Origin: Lethocerus indicus
Taxonomy: Eukaryota; Arthropoda; Insecta; Hemiptera; Belostomatidae
DNA: 64,000 bases
Assembly: GCA_019843655.1 (NCBI GenBank)
Contig: JACDQD010000003.1
Span: forward strand, 3,288,925-3,352,924
Direction: 5' to 3'
Part shown: piece after piece, positions 21,891-33,245 of the stretch
Position numbering within the stretch: the first letter of the stretch is position 1
How the letters are laid out: every line of letters begins with the position of its first letter
Made by a program: the position numbers and the translations under genes
Notes under the pieces: generated by a model
The model's input: only the letters and a program-made list of their open reading frames with translations
Told to the model about the DNA's origin: nothing
The model's database searches: none

Positions 21891-23880
21891 TGAATTCCGT
21901 CTGTAATATACAGTGGTAACTGCATACCGACCGCCGACGTATACATACACTGTCGGCCGCCCGCATTAACTATGCGTATTGCATGCGGAATGCGAGCATA
22001 GGAGGATACCGTTCTAGGACAGTAGGTGTAATTAGGCGAACGGAGATGCACCGAGAGAGATATAGAGAGAGAGACTAACAAAACCGATCTAGCCCATTAT
22101 TATATTGGTTCATTTCAATAGAATTTGAATTTAATATTTGAAAGTACATTTTTAATTGAAATCAAAATTTATTGGCTAAGTTAATGTGCAGCCGTATGGC
22201 TTTAGTTGGTGTAACGGATGAAATGTCTCAATGTTATTACTAATGGATGTTCAAAACGTTACAATACGTATATTCTGCTGAAATTCAATTATTATTTTCC
22301 CCCCTCCTCCCCGCACGACCCTCTGTCGAACCGGGCCATCGTGGATATGGTAGGGGATGGAGGGTCCCGATGGATTCTCTAACAAAAGTCTCTCCCAACC
22401 CTGCTTCACCCTCAATTCTACCTTTTTTCTACCCCCCCCCCGCCCACCCTCTCTCTCTCTCCTTCCAATATCAGAAAAGCATTGGGATCGGTTTCAATTA
22501 TGGGAATTAACTAGGGCGTAAAAAAGCCACCCCCGCCAACCCCAACCCCGTCCCTCCACCGTTTCGAAAAAGGTTTCAATGAAGAGGAGTCCATCGTAAA
22601 TTGGAGGGGGGGGGGCTGGTCACAAATTTATGACTGCGGGGAGGCCCATGAACACCCCCACCGTCAACCCATTAATTCTACTTCACTTAAAGGATTAGAT
22701 TTGCTTCGTCGAACAATTACACCCTTTTTCGTAGGAATTTCTTTTCTTTTTTTTTCCATTCGACGTCTCGTTATTTTATATCGGGTTTATATTAGTATTA
22801 ATATTTGACGGCCGTCTGAGTGGGCTCCGGCAACATTAACGGCGACTCTTGTCCCCCAATCGTGCATTGTTCGAAATTGAGGTACAGGTTCGATTCATTC
22901 CTGTTTTCGAGGGTACAATAACTGTCTTAGGCGGTAAAAGTGAACATCATTTTCAGAGCGGGACTTAAAGTAATAAAGTGCAATATAATATGGAATTTCA
23001 TGACCTCAATGTTTTTTATTAACTACTTCTAACTGTCCGCAGGGCGGTCTCCAATTCTTTCCTAGTTAGAACGCCAGATGTTTGAAATTTCAAGGGACTG
23101 AAAAACCTTTTTTTTTTTTTAATTCCTAAACTTTCCTTATTGGGCCGACTTTCACTTATGAATGTTTATCGCCGTACTGGAGGGCTGCGTTTCGGGGGGA
23201 TGAACTCGTGGGTGGGGATTCTTCTTTAATTAACTCATTCCTTTTTTTCCAACCCCCTCCCCCACCCCCTTGCACGGGTCCATTTTGGAGCCAAGTGGAT
23301 TGTGTGGGTGTGCGAGCAGCAATCAGAGTTGGACCCGGCGGTGGTGGGTTAATGCCGCCCAGATTGCCACCCCCTGCGAACTTGCTCCTCTGTTCCATTC
23401 TTTTTCCCACTCTTTCTCTACCCTCTTTCCAACCCCCCAACCTTTCGGCGGTCGCTTGTAACACGAGATGTTGTCCGCTGTTTAATGTGACTCGATTCTC
23501 CCCCGCCCCACAAGAACCGCAGGGTGGAAGTATATATCCCCGCTTAAGTTACTCTCCTGGGACTGTGGCCAGAGCCTCTATTAAATAGGAAAGAAAAAAA
23601 TAAACGTATAGTATTACACTTATAGTATTAATAGTTGACATCAATATATGTTTATTCCCGTCGGCGGTGATTTCGAATCGGGCCTATTCGGTCCCAGAAG
23701 GGGAGTTACTTATAATAAAATTCAGTTATAAGATAATTGTTCGCACTCGAAAAATAATGCAACGAATAAGGGGGATGTGCTAAACTGAAAAAGAGGGTTA
23801 TAAAGGAAAAACTTCGGCAAAAACGCCGTTTTTGAAGAAATGACCTCAAAATTGAAAATAATAAGTAATTTATATAATAT

Positions 23881-24026
23881 ACCTGTTTTGTGGTCTGCGA
23901 GGGGTTTGAATTCCGTAGATTTCGTGTGTTTCAACAGATCACCGCTACTGAAGATGGCGAGCAGCCGAAACCGGTCTAGCAAAAGACCAAACCAGCGAGA
24001 GGAGACAGAAACACGCGAAATCTACA
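23881..24026 (+). mobile_element. Foldback element, copy B (short deletion derivative)
   Basis: It starts with the tail ACCTGTTTTGTGGTCTGCGA, then the beginning of the left arm (CCGTAGATTTCGTGTGTTT), then jumps directly to the right arm (ACCGCTACTGAAGATGGCG...) and ends CGCGAAATCTACA. The middle and most of the left arm are deleted. This copy preserves the hammerhead-like motif best. Confidence 0.8.
23944..23980 (+). ncRNA. Best-preserved hammerhead-ribozyme-like motif
   Basis: GCTA (23944-23947), CTGAAGA (23948-23954), TGGCGAGCAGCC (23955-23966), GAAA (23967-23970), CCGGTC (23971-23976), TAGC (23977-23980). GCTA pairs with TAGC as helix I. CTGAAGA matches the CUGANGA core. GGC/GCC with loop GAGCA makes helix II. 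GAA plus ACC/GGT is a minimal helix III, and GTC is the standard cleavage triplet. Odd points: one unpaired U sits between the core and helix II, and helix III has no loop bases in the monomer, so any activity may need a dimer. Inference from pattern only. Confidence 0.4.
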
Positions 24027-24605
24027 ATAAGTAATTAGCATTTTTGCTTTCTGCTTTCTACCTTTCAATATTTCTGTCAAGTCAAGTATGAGAACTATCC
24101 ATGATATTATTGAATTCTCAAATTTATAATTTCTAAAGTTCATTATTTGACCTTAGTTACGAATCGAACCTTAATTTTCTGGATATCCGATTCTGACAGA
24201 ATGCGGATATTATGTTCGCGCCCGGAATAATTTGCAAATTTGTATTTGACACTTTCGGGATGATACTGAATTTCAATTGTGCTAATTTTGGCTCAAAATT
24301 ATCTCTTTATCACGCACTGCTTGTAAAATCTGATTGTAGTGTCATTTCCCCAACGGAGACAGTGTCGTGTCCTTATTTTACTGGGGCTGAAACGAAATTT
24401 GAACAATATCCCAGCTTAGGCTTTCGGTTGGAGTCCAGAGTCGGTGACAGCGGGTTTCCAAAAAACTGTTAGGAAAACTATTAGGAGGGCCCTATCCAGT
24501 GGGGAGGACAGTGGTTCGAGAACTTACCGAGGGGCAAGTGGCCGCACAGCTCCAGATTTATGAAGACGCTCCTACTGGATATAAATCTTGAAAATTAAGG
24601 CAAAA

Positions 24606-24609
<4 letters not shown>

Positions 24610-24643
<34 letters not shown>

Positions 24644-24680
24644 CCTTCCCTCCGTCCCTCCGTCTCCGTCTCGCTCGGTT
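24610..24680 (+). repeat. (CT)n microsatellite grading into pyrimidine-rich DNA
   Basis: About 30 bases of pure CT, followed by about 40 bases of CCTCC/CGTCTC-type sequence. Confidence 0.93.
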
Positions 24681-24761
24681 TTGATTAATAGGCCCAAAAA
24701 ACTTCTGCAAGGGAAGGGAAGTGAAGGAGGAGGGACCCTTTTAAATCTAAATCACGCTTGG

Positions 24762-24785
24762 CCTTCTTCTTCTTCTTCTTCTTCT
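24762..24785 (+). repeat. (TTC)n trinucleotide repeat
   Basis: Eight near-perfect TTC units. Confidence 0.93.
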
Positions 24786-27700
24786 GCCCTTAATCAACCC
24801 GGACCCCAGCAGGCTCACCCACCTCTACCCGATGGTTTTTCACGTGGACGGAAACTAAATGAAAATTCACCGCTCCAAATTAATTACGGTTTGAAATATT
24901 ACGGCGCGGAATTGACGTCAGTTCGGCTGCATTTTGTCTGTCGAACCGTCGGTCTGTTCCGGTGTCTGCACGGAACAGTATTTTGGTGATAATTGGAATG
25001 AAAAAAATCAAGTTTACGCAATAGTTCGGCGTCCAACAGAGGCTATTTCAATCGACAATTGCCTTAAGATTCTCGTCCTAAACATTTCATATTTTCAAAA
25101 CCGTCCAGTCACATTTTTTGCATATCGTATCTGACCCCTATAAAATCCAATCGCCGACAAAATTTTTTATGTTATAATAATAATTATTATTCTGTTTTCT
25201 ATTCATTGGGGTATTCGTGTGTTAATTCTCCGGTGAAGAGCTTGTTGAAGGATTTAATTTCAAATAAAATAAATAGAACCTATACGTACGCTGAACGTTC
25301 AAAAGTGGAATACGACGAACTCTTGTGCAACACCTGGAAAAGGTATTTCATAGTGCATAGAGAGCCGGGCGTTGAAAGAGAAGCGGCGGTGACGGCATTT
25401 CCGGTAGTCTCACTTGTCCACTCGCCTCCGTTCCTTTTATATTCTCACGCCCGTTTTCCTTCTTTTTTTTTATAGCCGAGAAGATAGCACCACCGTCCCC
25501 TTATATTTATAATAGAGAACGACACACAGAAAAAAAAATGGCGCCCTGGATAAACAAAAAGCCTTTTTCACCCGACCCGGGGCTTGTTTAAAATTGCCCG
25601 AGCTGAAATACGCGTTGAATGGAACATAAAATGTAAAAACGCACCGGACAAAAATTTATCCTGCCCCACTCAATTTAAAGTTATCCCCGGTTAAATTGGA
25701 ATTTGCGGTACTGATCTAATAAGTGACTGTAAATGTTCTTTGAAAGAAAGTGTTGAAAGAGTAAATATGAAAATTTCGATGGAAACCGATAATCCGTCCT
25801 GAGCTTTAATTGAAAATGGGTTTATAAAATGTTATTGTTTTAAGATTCCTTTTGGTGGAATATAATAATTGTAGCGATCATCAGTAGCATTGAGGTCGGG
25901 CACTGACCGGAGAACTCAGGAATGATAATGATCGGTTTTCAAATAGACTCCTGAATAATTGCATACTATTTTTCAACAGTTTAAAATTAACGATTGTCTC
26001 CTAACTGTTCGCTTTCCGAAGACAGATTTCTTTTGTAATATTTCGTGCGCGTTATATTTCACACTTCTGACATTAATATTCGGTCGGGGCAGGAGGCCAA
26101 GAATAAAGTTGTCGGTGGAGATAAGAGATTCAGGGAAAAGGGACCGATTGTTCGTTGAAAAATGATTTTGTCAGAAGATCAGATTCTGTAAAATATGGAC
26201 GGCCGGCGCTAAAATTGAACTTTCGTCCGTTCGCGGAAACTCGGAAGCGCGTCGTCTATTCTCGAGATAGACCGGTGCCAAAATATGACCGCGTCCACAA
26301 TTCATATTTCGTCCCGGCGAGCAATTAGAGAAGGCGGAGGTTTTGTAAAAAAGAAATCGCATTGTTTCCGCCGCAGTTTGAATTCGATCCAAAACGCCGC
26401 TGTTGTTCTCCAACGCGTCATATTCGATTAATGGCTTTCGATGACGGGTCATTTCAAATAGTGCCCCAACGCGTTTCCTGTCGATTAATCTGGGTTTTAT
26501 CCACTCGGGGGTTCGAAATATTTTAGAGACGCCGATAGAAAACCGAAAAACAACACCCGGTCAGTGACCCACGATTTTTTGAAATCGAGTTTCTTTCATT
26601 TCAATTCTTAATTATGAGTGTGCAGAGGAAAAAAAATATCTTCGGAAGCAACTCCACGAAATGAAGGGTCGGGCTAATTAGTCGGTTTTTCGTTACTCGT
26701 CGTTGGTTTCTTGAAATTGACTCCTCAACGTTTTTCTGAAATTTATTCTTATTATTTGGCCCAGTACACCCAGTATTCCTTTACTGTTTTCCGAGAAAAA
26801 TATCCCTCGGTCTGGATTCGTTTAGCGTTACCTACTGACGAGTGGGAGGATCCGGGAGGGAAATCCCTTAGTCCACTTGTCCGAAGATAGACAGAATCCC
26901 AATTATTTTGTCCCTACCTGCTTATTATCTCAATTTACGGTAAAACATTTAGCGCCGGTATTATAAGTCTGTTTCAAAGTTATATACGATGTGATGTAAT
27001 ATTATGAAAAGAAAATTATAAAATATTACAGACTTTATCAAATCCCCGTCCCTTCTGTTGTCTGTGTGTTCGCAATAGTGATTTCACTGTAACTAACATG
27101 GCCTGCTTATTAGTACGTATTTTGACTGAATATTCGAGCAAAGGAATACGAAATTCCAGCCTTTTTTATCATTTTCATCCCCTCTATAGTATCTTTGGCA
27201 TGCATCTTTATCAGGTACATAATTTTCACTTTCTGTCACCTTTGTTGTTTAGATTTCTTAAATTTTCCTTAAAGAAAATGTCTTAAATTTTCTTAAAATT
27301 TCCCTTATTCTACGCAGTTATTAAAGAGGAACCTCCTCCCCCGTATACTTTGTCATTTAAGCTCAAGTTTTATGTCCAACGGCGCGATTAGGGACGGAAT
27401 TAGGCGGAGTGGGAAGTTTCATTTCCATTTGTCTACTCTACGGGGGCGTCAAATTTTCAAGAAAATCGTATTCAGCATTGTTTTATCGGACGCGGACACG
27501 GCCAAATGGGAATTTGGCATCGTCGCCTGAATACCAATCTCAAGAGAGAGGGAGGGGAGGCCCTGAATTTGTATCACGTTCTCAGCTCCTTCGTAAATAA
27601 GCGAGGTTTTATCCGTCCCAATAGATATTTCACGGATCTACCCCCCCCCCGCCCCTCCTCACACTTTCCGCCGGGATTTCCACTGGGAAAAGTAGTAGTA

Positions 27701-28093
27701 TATCGATCGTTCCTAAATAGCTGGAAAGCCCGTCTTATATAGGCAGATCTTCCCGTGCCAAATCGTTTCGGCTGGCTGGCGAAAACTCTTCGATGGGATT
27801 TTCGCCACGAATTCCTATCCGTTCGGACGTTTTAATTCAGTGTTTATAGTCAACCGTCTCGAGCAATTTGCTAAACACTTTCAGCCGAAGGGTCGGACTT
27901 TCCTAATCTATAGGAAGGGCACTCCTTAGGCCTTCAATGAGTATATTATAGAGGATTGAGGAAATTGAGGATATTATAGAAGTAAATAAATGTCAGGAGA
28001 AAGAAATTAATGTCTATACATTGTATAATACAATCAGCGATATTGATGTTAGATTCATTGACAAGTTACAAATAGAGCATAGTGAAGAACAAC

Positions 28094-28122
28094 CACGTGG
28101 CCACTTCCTTTTCAGGTATATG
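28094..28122 (+). promoter_or_regulatory. Candidate recursive splice site, junction 28115/28116
   Basis: CCACTTCCTTTTCAG ends at 28115 and is followed at once by the donor-like GTATAT. The acceptor is good but the tract is short and the donor only fair. It is weaker than the sites at 2708, 35397 and 56867. Confidence 0.28.
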
Positions 28123-28526
28123 TAAAGAACGTTTCGGATGTAATGAGTTATTAACAGTGTGTAATTTGTCTTGATCCTTAGCGTACAATTAATTGTGTAA
28201 AATTCACGTTCGGAATTGACTTGGCTGTCTGTTCGCTTGTTGAATTGAACAAATAAATCGGTTGGGAAAATGAAACCCGCCCACCGAAAGCAGTATTGTC
28301 CGCCCTTGGGTTATGATGAATGAAGTTCAATTTTGATGCGGCTTTTATAGCTGTAATACAGTTTTAAAATACACTCCCGTAAGATTCCTTTCGTGGCTGA
28401 CTCGTGTTTTTGAAGAAAATCGTACATTTGAAAATGGTTTTGATAAGTAAATCAATCGGCATCTGCCAGACGTCATTCCGAGGCTGAGACCAAGAATTGA
28501 GAGTACAGGTCATTACACTTAATTCC

Positions 28527-28529
<3 letters not shown>

Positions 28530-28586
<57 letters not shown>
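28530..28586 (+). repeat. (TA)n microsatellite
   Basis: Uninterrupted TA repeat of about 57 bases, able to form a cruciform. Confidence 0.97.
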
Positions 28587-28589
<3 letters not shown>

Positions 28590-29765
28590 GGAGAGAGCAG
28601 AAGCTGATAATTTATCAAGGATGGATTTCTATAGGGGCCACTACAGACAGTTCCCTTTTCTCATCGCCCATTCCGCTTTTCACCCTTCATTCTTCTCCTC
28701 CTTTAAAGCTCTTTCAGAAGCGACCCTTCCCCTCCAACAAAGAATCATTGTTGCGTATAATGTGATACGTGCTAATTAAATTACGACTTCATTCGAATTT
28801 CGCCCCGAGAGAGAATTGAGATCGGTGCGGACGTTGATTGATTGATGAGTTTTATTGAAAATCGGATTTTTTCTCCGCCCGCCTCTTTCTCTCTCTTTTT
28901 TTAATTTCACGCAGATTACTTTCGTTGTACGTTGTTTGTCAGTGGGGGGGAGGGATAAAGGGATTAATTAATTAAATACGGGATAAGGTGTCTCGGACGG
29001 TATAATGGAATCCAGTTTCGAAAGACGTTCGATTATTTTTTCGAAACCCCCCCCCCCCCGTCTGTCGTCGAACCTCAATTCGGTTTCCTAAATCATTTCT
29101 CGGTTATTCGATAGATATTTATAAAACTAATAAATCATTTAACCCACATTCTTCTCCGCGCCTATAATATTATATGCTTTTTATACACGATCGTCCGGTA
29201 CACTGAGTACCCCCCAATCATATTTCCGCATTGCATAATTCATAATTGGACGGAAAATTGCTGACGCCTCTCACTTCGGTTATAATCATTGAATGTATGT
29301 CGGTCATAATTCTTTCTCAAGGTAGAATACGCGGAAATCGCTTATAGATAAGCGCTTTCATCTGTTGTTTGGATGCGGGTCGCACGCACCGTTAAAGTAA
29401 TTTTAGACAATTCATAGTCCCTGGAACAACTTATATCGCTATGAGATATTGGATTAGGGATTTTACTCTGTACCAATATCATAGTACTAATAGTGGCCAG
29501 ATTTACTGATCCTTTTTTTTGTGCGGCTAGACCTGTATTATCGATCTAGCTAGTAGCAGTCTTTATTTTATAGCTTCATTTATTCTGCGTTCCGGTGAAA
29601 ATTGGACCCTTTGTTTTCTGCCGCTCTAGAAGTATATCTGGGGTTGAGGAAGACGGCCAAAATATCCCCGGGTTATTTGCCGGGGGGTGGTCGGGGCCGC
29701 TATTTGTCAGAGCTCGATTTCTATAGGGGCGGAATCGGGCAGGTCTTTTCTCAACCCTTAATGTT
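28585..29765. other. Non-coding stretch with a diverged direct repeat
   Basis: Segments 28607-28672 and 29698-29761 share TTTCTATAGGGGC exactly, plus flanking similarity (ATTTATCAAGG versus ATTTGTCAGAG upstream; CCCTTTTCTCA versus GTCTTTTCTCA downstream). In one frame both give LS.(M/L)DFYRG. A poly-C run lies at 29047-29059. No complete exon is visible. Confidence 0.4.
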
Positions 29766-31514
29766 TCTACGGCCTCCCCGCTGTCCCTTAACCCACCCCG
29801 GCTCTTATATATATATAATTCCGAGCCGGGTTATACGTTATAAATGAGATCGTGAATAGAGGCATAGCGCTCCCTACTGATTTTGGGCAGGGGGAGGCCC
29901 CCAGGTGCGGAGGGTCTTCTTCAATTTGTTTCTCCGTCCCCGCTTCCATATCGTATTTTTCCACCACCCCGTGTTCATATTCGTCATATTCCGGAATGGA
30001 CGAGAAATCGGACCGCTCGATTGATGTCGGCCATAGACTTCTTCGTGTACAGCTCAAGACTGGCACTGTTGGCCCTCAAAATAAAACTGTGTTTAAAAAC
30101 GCGTGTCCTGCGAATCCAAACATGTAATAATTCATTTTGGTACAGGTTCAATGTTCATTGATTAGGATTTTTAATCGGATAACATTTGAATACTGAAAAT
30201 TTTCACACTGCTTGAATAAATATTGGAATGTCTTTTGTTGCCTGAAATTTATTTGAGTTAAAATTGATTTATGTTAGGTTGAGTCAGTTCAAATTACAAA
30301 TAATACGACGAAAGAGATAAAGAAGAGTGGAAACATTGCCTTGGAAACATGGCCTTTTATTTAGATACTTTTTATCTTCTTAATTAATCAGTTCTGGATT
30401 TTCGAGTAGTTTTTGCTGTAGTTTCAGCTATTACTGATAGTAGCCATCACTGTCTTTCAAAAGTATTTCAACTTTTGTACATTTCTAAGGTGTGGTATAT
30501 CATTTCGGTCAATACGGCTTACAGTTAGGGCTTTCTATTGAGCGTGTATATTTACCCAGTGAAAACGGGACGAAATTTATTTTAAAAAAATATATATTAT
30601 TCACTTCATGAAGTTTCCGTTTCAATCACTGGAAAGAACCAAAAGGGAGAGGAGCCGCCTTCACTTCCCCGCCGCTCTCCACGTTATTTGGAAAATCCGA
30701 GTGAAACGGGAAGAAAGAAGAGGTCGAGAAGTTTCTCCCATTTGTCCTCTTGGAAGGGAGTGTGAGAATGAGAGGTATAATAGAAGGAAACGCATAATTA
30801 TGTCCTCCTTTCGTAATGGCCGGATTCGGCCCTCCTCCACTCTTCTTCTGTGTTTTTTCTCGAATCTCTTCTCTCTCTCTATTCACCTCTTCCTTTCTCT
30901 CTCTCTCCCTATCTCTCTGTCTCTCCCCGGCCCGCTTTTATTTAAGGGCGGAAAACGATTTCTTGATGGGGCGAAGGGCGGGGAGGAGGGATGATGCTCA
31001 GGAGGATATAAAAAGCCGATAATCGTCTTTCGCTATAAAGTTAGGTCTTTTTTTTCGCGGACCGAGGGAACTTTTTTACGCCCGAAATCGAAAGCTCAGT
31101 TAGCCTAGAATGTATATGGTGTTCGCCATCAAACCTCAATTACGAGGTTTTGGGCCCGCCTAATTTGGCAACCGGGAGGGCCGATGCCGGTTTTAAATTC
31201 TTTTTTTTTAATATCCCCCCGGTTTTCGAATTCCGAAATTTATGGTTCTTTCGCCTTTTATATTACACGGAACGAATTGGAATTGCTAAAGAGTAATATA
31301 CTTTATCAGAAGTAGTCCGCCGCTAATAGAGATTGTTCGATTCGATTGCCGAAAATTCAACTCCGGATTTGAACACAGCGGCTGTACTTTAGGGCTCTTT
31401 TGGCCTTAATTTAATAACTTTCCACAGAGAATGTGGAAATACGATATTAAATAATTACGCGACATTCACACGGTATTTACCGTTTATGACGAACAGTATT
31501 AATTAGTTTCAAAT
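29766..31514. other. Non-coding DNA
   Basis: A pyrimidine-rich CT block lies at about 30866-30925. Overlapping frames at 29788-30161 and 30608-31022 have no recognised domain. Nothing else is supported. Confidence 0.4.
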
Positions 31515-31749
31515 ACCTGTTTTGTGGTCTGATAGGGGTTGGTATACCGTAGATTTCGTGTGTTTCTGTCTCCTCTCGCTGGTTTGGTCTTCAGTAGCGG
31601 CGTTAGTCACTTTTGGCACTCTGGATGTTTTTTTAGCGGGGGTGCCAAAAGTGACTGACACCGCTACTGAAGATGGCGAGCAGCCGAAACCGTTCTAGAA
31701 AAAGACCAAACCAGCGAGAGAAGACAGAAACACACAAAATCTACAGTAT
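31515..31749 (+). mobile_element. Foldback element, copy C
   Basis: The tail ACCTGTTTTGTGGTCTGATA starts at 31515, followed by the left arm from ACCGTAGATTTCGTG to TTTTGGCACTCTGGATG. The right arm (from GGTGCCAAAAGTGACTGACA to AAATCTACAGTATT) follows after only about 15 unpaired bases. Without the long middle of copy A it forms an almost continuous hairpin. The left arm lacks the hammerhead-like section while the right arm keeps it, so the deletion came after the inverted structure arose. Confidence 0.85.
31663..31699 (+). ncRNA. Hammerhead-like motif in copy C, cleavage triplet mutated
   Basis: GCTA, CTGAAGA, TGGCGAGCAGCC and GAAA are intact. The next part reads CCGTTC instead of CCGGTC, breaking helix III and the GTC triplet, and TAGC has become TAGA. 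Confidence 0.3.
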
Positions 31750-33189
31750 TATTTAGGGTTGACTGACTCGTTCTTATGACTTTTTCTTTCGATATCTTAA
31801 ATCGAGAGAAATTTCTTTGACGATAACGTCTCTACATTTTATTAGACCGTAGTAACGGGGTTTCACGGTCTGCTTGCCTGGACCGGTTTCGGCCGAATTC
31901 GGACGGAAACCCGTCTAGCACTATTAAATGTGCGATATACATCTCATCGGAAGGAAACGTGGAATTTTAACAGTTTTTTCAATGTAAAATAAAATTTCTC
32001 ACGTTCAAAATGCCTTTCATAAAAAAATTGTATTCTGTTCGTTTAGTTGGGCATTTCTGCTCTAATGATTTGTCCGATACTGTATGTCAGGTGAAGGTAA
32101 CTCCCCTACCTAGAAAGGTAGTAAAAATGAATAGTTTTTTTCGTGTTTCCCCGATTATTTGCCGACTCCCAATTGCCCGGATGCCATTTTACGCGGGTGG
32201 TGGCGGGGGGGGAGGTTCGCCCGGGGCCGAATTCGAGCCGGTGGACGAGTGCTCGGTAAATACTGTGCGGAAAGTTGTCGTCGCAAGTGTGGCGGGTAAT
32301 CGGATCGCGAGTATCGGATAAGGTCCCTCACACTCACACCCCCCCCGCCCTACACCACTGTGGAGTGCTATTAGCCGACTGTTAGCCAGTGTTTGGATTG
32401 AGCTGCGCGTGTGCGCGTGTGCCGTTTTCGGGCATTATACAAAGTGGCCCGTTGAGGTGCGGCAGAGTGACCGGCCCTGTTGCGGTCCCAACGGCCACCC
32501 CTAGTAATTCTGGTGGCTGAAGGGAGGCACAGTATCCATCCCCTCCCCCGAAGACTTATACGCGAGTATACCGAGGTCGAGTCGAACAGTATGTATTTAA
32601 ACCGAAGTAACGTTTCCGGGATAAACTAGGACCAGAAAAGTTGTGATAAAGACAGTTTATCATATCTAGAGTGTCCATATTTCCCGATTCATACCGCTTG
32701 TATAATGACATAATCCATGTCGTATCTCGTCAACGCCGAGAATAATAACGGGGGAAATTGTCTAAATATAACGGATATAATATAAATGTAACGGATAAAG
32801 TTTCTGAAAATATCTGTATCTTTTGTTTAACGAATCCTTGTCTCTGCACCGTTCGAACGGTCCCGGGATAAATGAAAAATAAGCAACAAAATCAAAACTG
32901 AATCCTAAATTCCCCCCCCCACCACTCATCCCCGTTCATTGTGTTGTGGAAAGGGGAACCCGATAAAAGTGTTCGTGTGTCCCAATATCGTGGGGGGCTT
33001 ATTTTCAGAGAGGATTATGCCCCCAATCTTAATGTAATATCTGCCCGCCTCTGTAGGCAACGATAAACGTTGCCGACTATCCCGAATGTACGAGTCTGTT
33101 TTTTTTACCCGGTTTCCTCACTTTTTGGAATGCGGTGATACGAATGATACCTATTTGTTGATTCGTTCCATTCCAACTAGCGCGTGGTT
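31750..33189. other. Non-coding DNA with a GC-rich patch
   Basis: A GC-rich, CpG-rich patch spans about 32180-32560, including GGTGGCGGGGGGGG and a C-run at about 32339-32345. A short GGACCGGTTTCGGCC at 31880-31895 resembles the complement of the foldback module. No exon is supported. Confidence 0.4.
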
Positions 33190-33245
33190 TTTCTAGTCTT
33201 AATATTCTAGGTTAAATGTTCCAGGCTTAATGTTCCAGACATTAA
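33190..33245 (+). repeat. Four-unit, 14-bp minisatellite
   Basis: Four consecutive 14-mers: TTCTAGTCTTAATA, TTCTAGGTTAAATG, TTCCAGGCTTAATG, TTCCAGACATTAAT. Adjacent units share TTC(T/C)AG and TTAAT, so this is a degenerate tandem array. Confidence 0.75.

Larger units (their letters stand above)
18200..23880. other. Non-coding DNA with microsatellites and homopolymers
   Basis: It contains a purine-rich GA tract at 20336-20405, a poly-C/poly-A block at 20604-20633, a C-run at about 19647-19658, and GC-rich patches at about 19950-20260 and 21000-21350. Two short stretches (20557-20598 and 21845-21890) look like relics of the foldback module. No exon is supported: the 189-codon minus frame at 20132-20701 is built from the C/A tract and repeat relics. 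Confidence 0.4.
24027..28080. other. Non-coding DNA with CT and TTC repeats
   Basis: It contains (CT)n at 24610-24680 and (TTC)n at 24762-24785. The frames at 25206-25475 (plus) and 26171-26452 (minus) have fairly balanced amino-acid composition, but no recognised domain and no convincing paired splice sites. TCAGTTCG near 24918 resembles an arthropod initiator but lacks a downstream element. Confidence 0.4.

Noticed and set aside
22882..22905. GGTTCGATTC, similar to a tRNA B box (also 24513, 26510, 34212)
   Set aside because: No acceptor stem, anticodon arm or A box at the required distance, and the T arm does not pair.
26171..26452. 93-codon minus frame with balanced composition (MTRHRKPLIEYDALENNSGV)
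   Set aside because: Looks somewhat protein-like but ends at a random stop with no donor or acceptor pair and no homology I can name.
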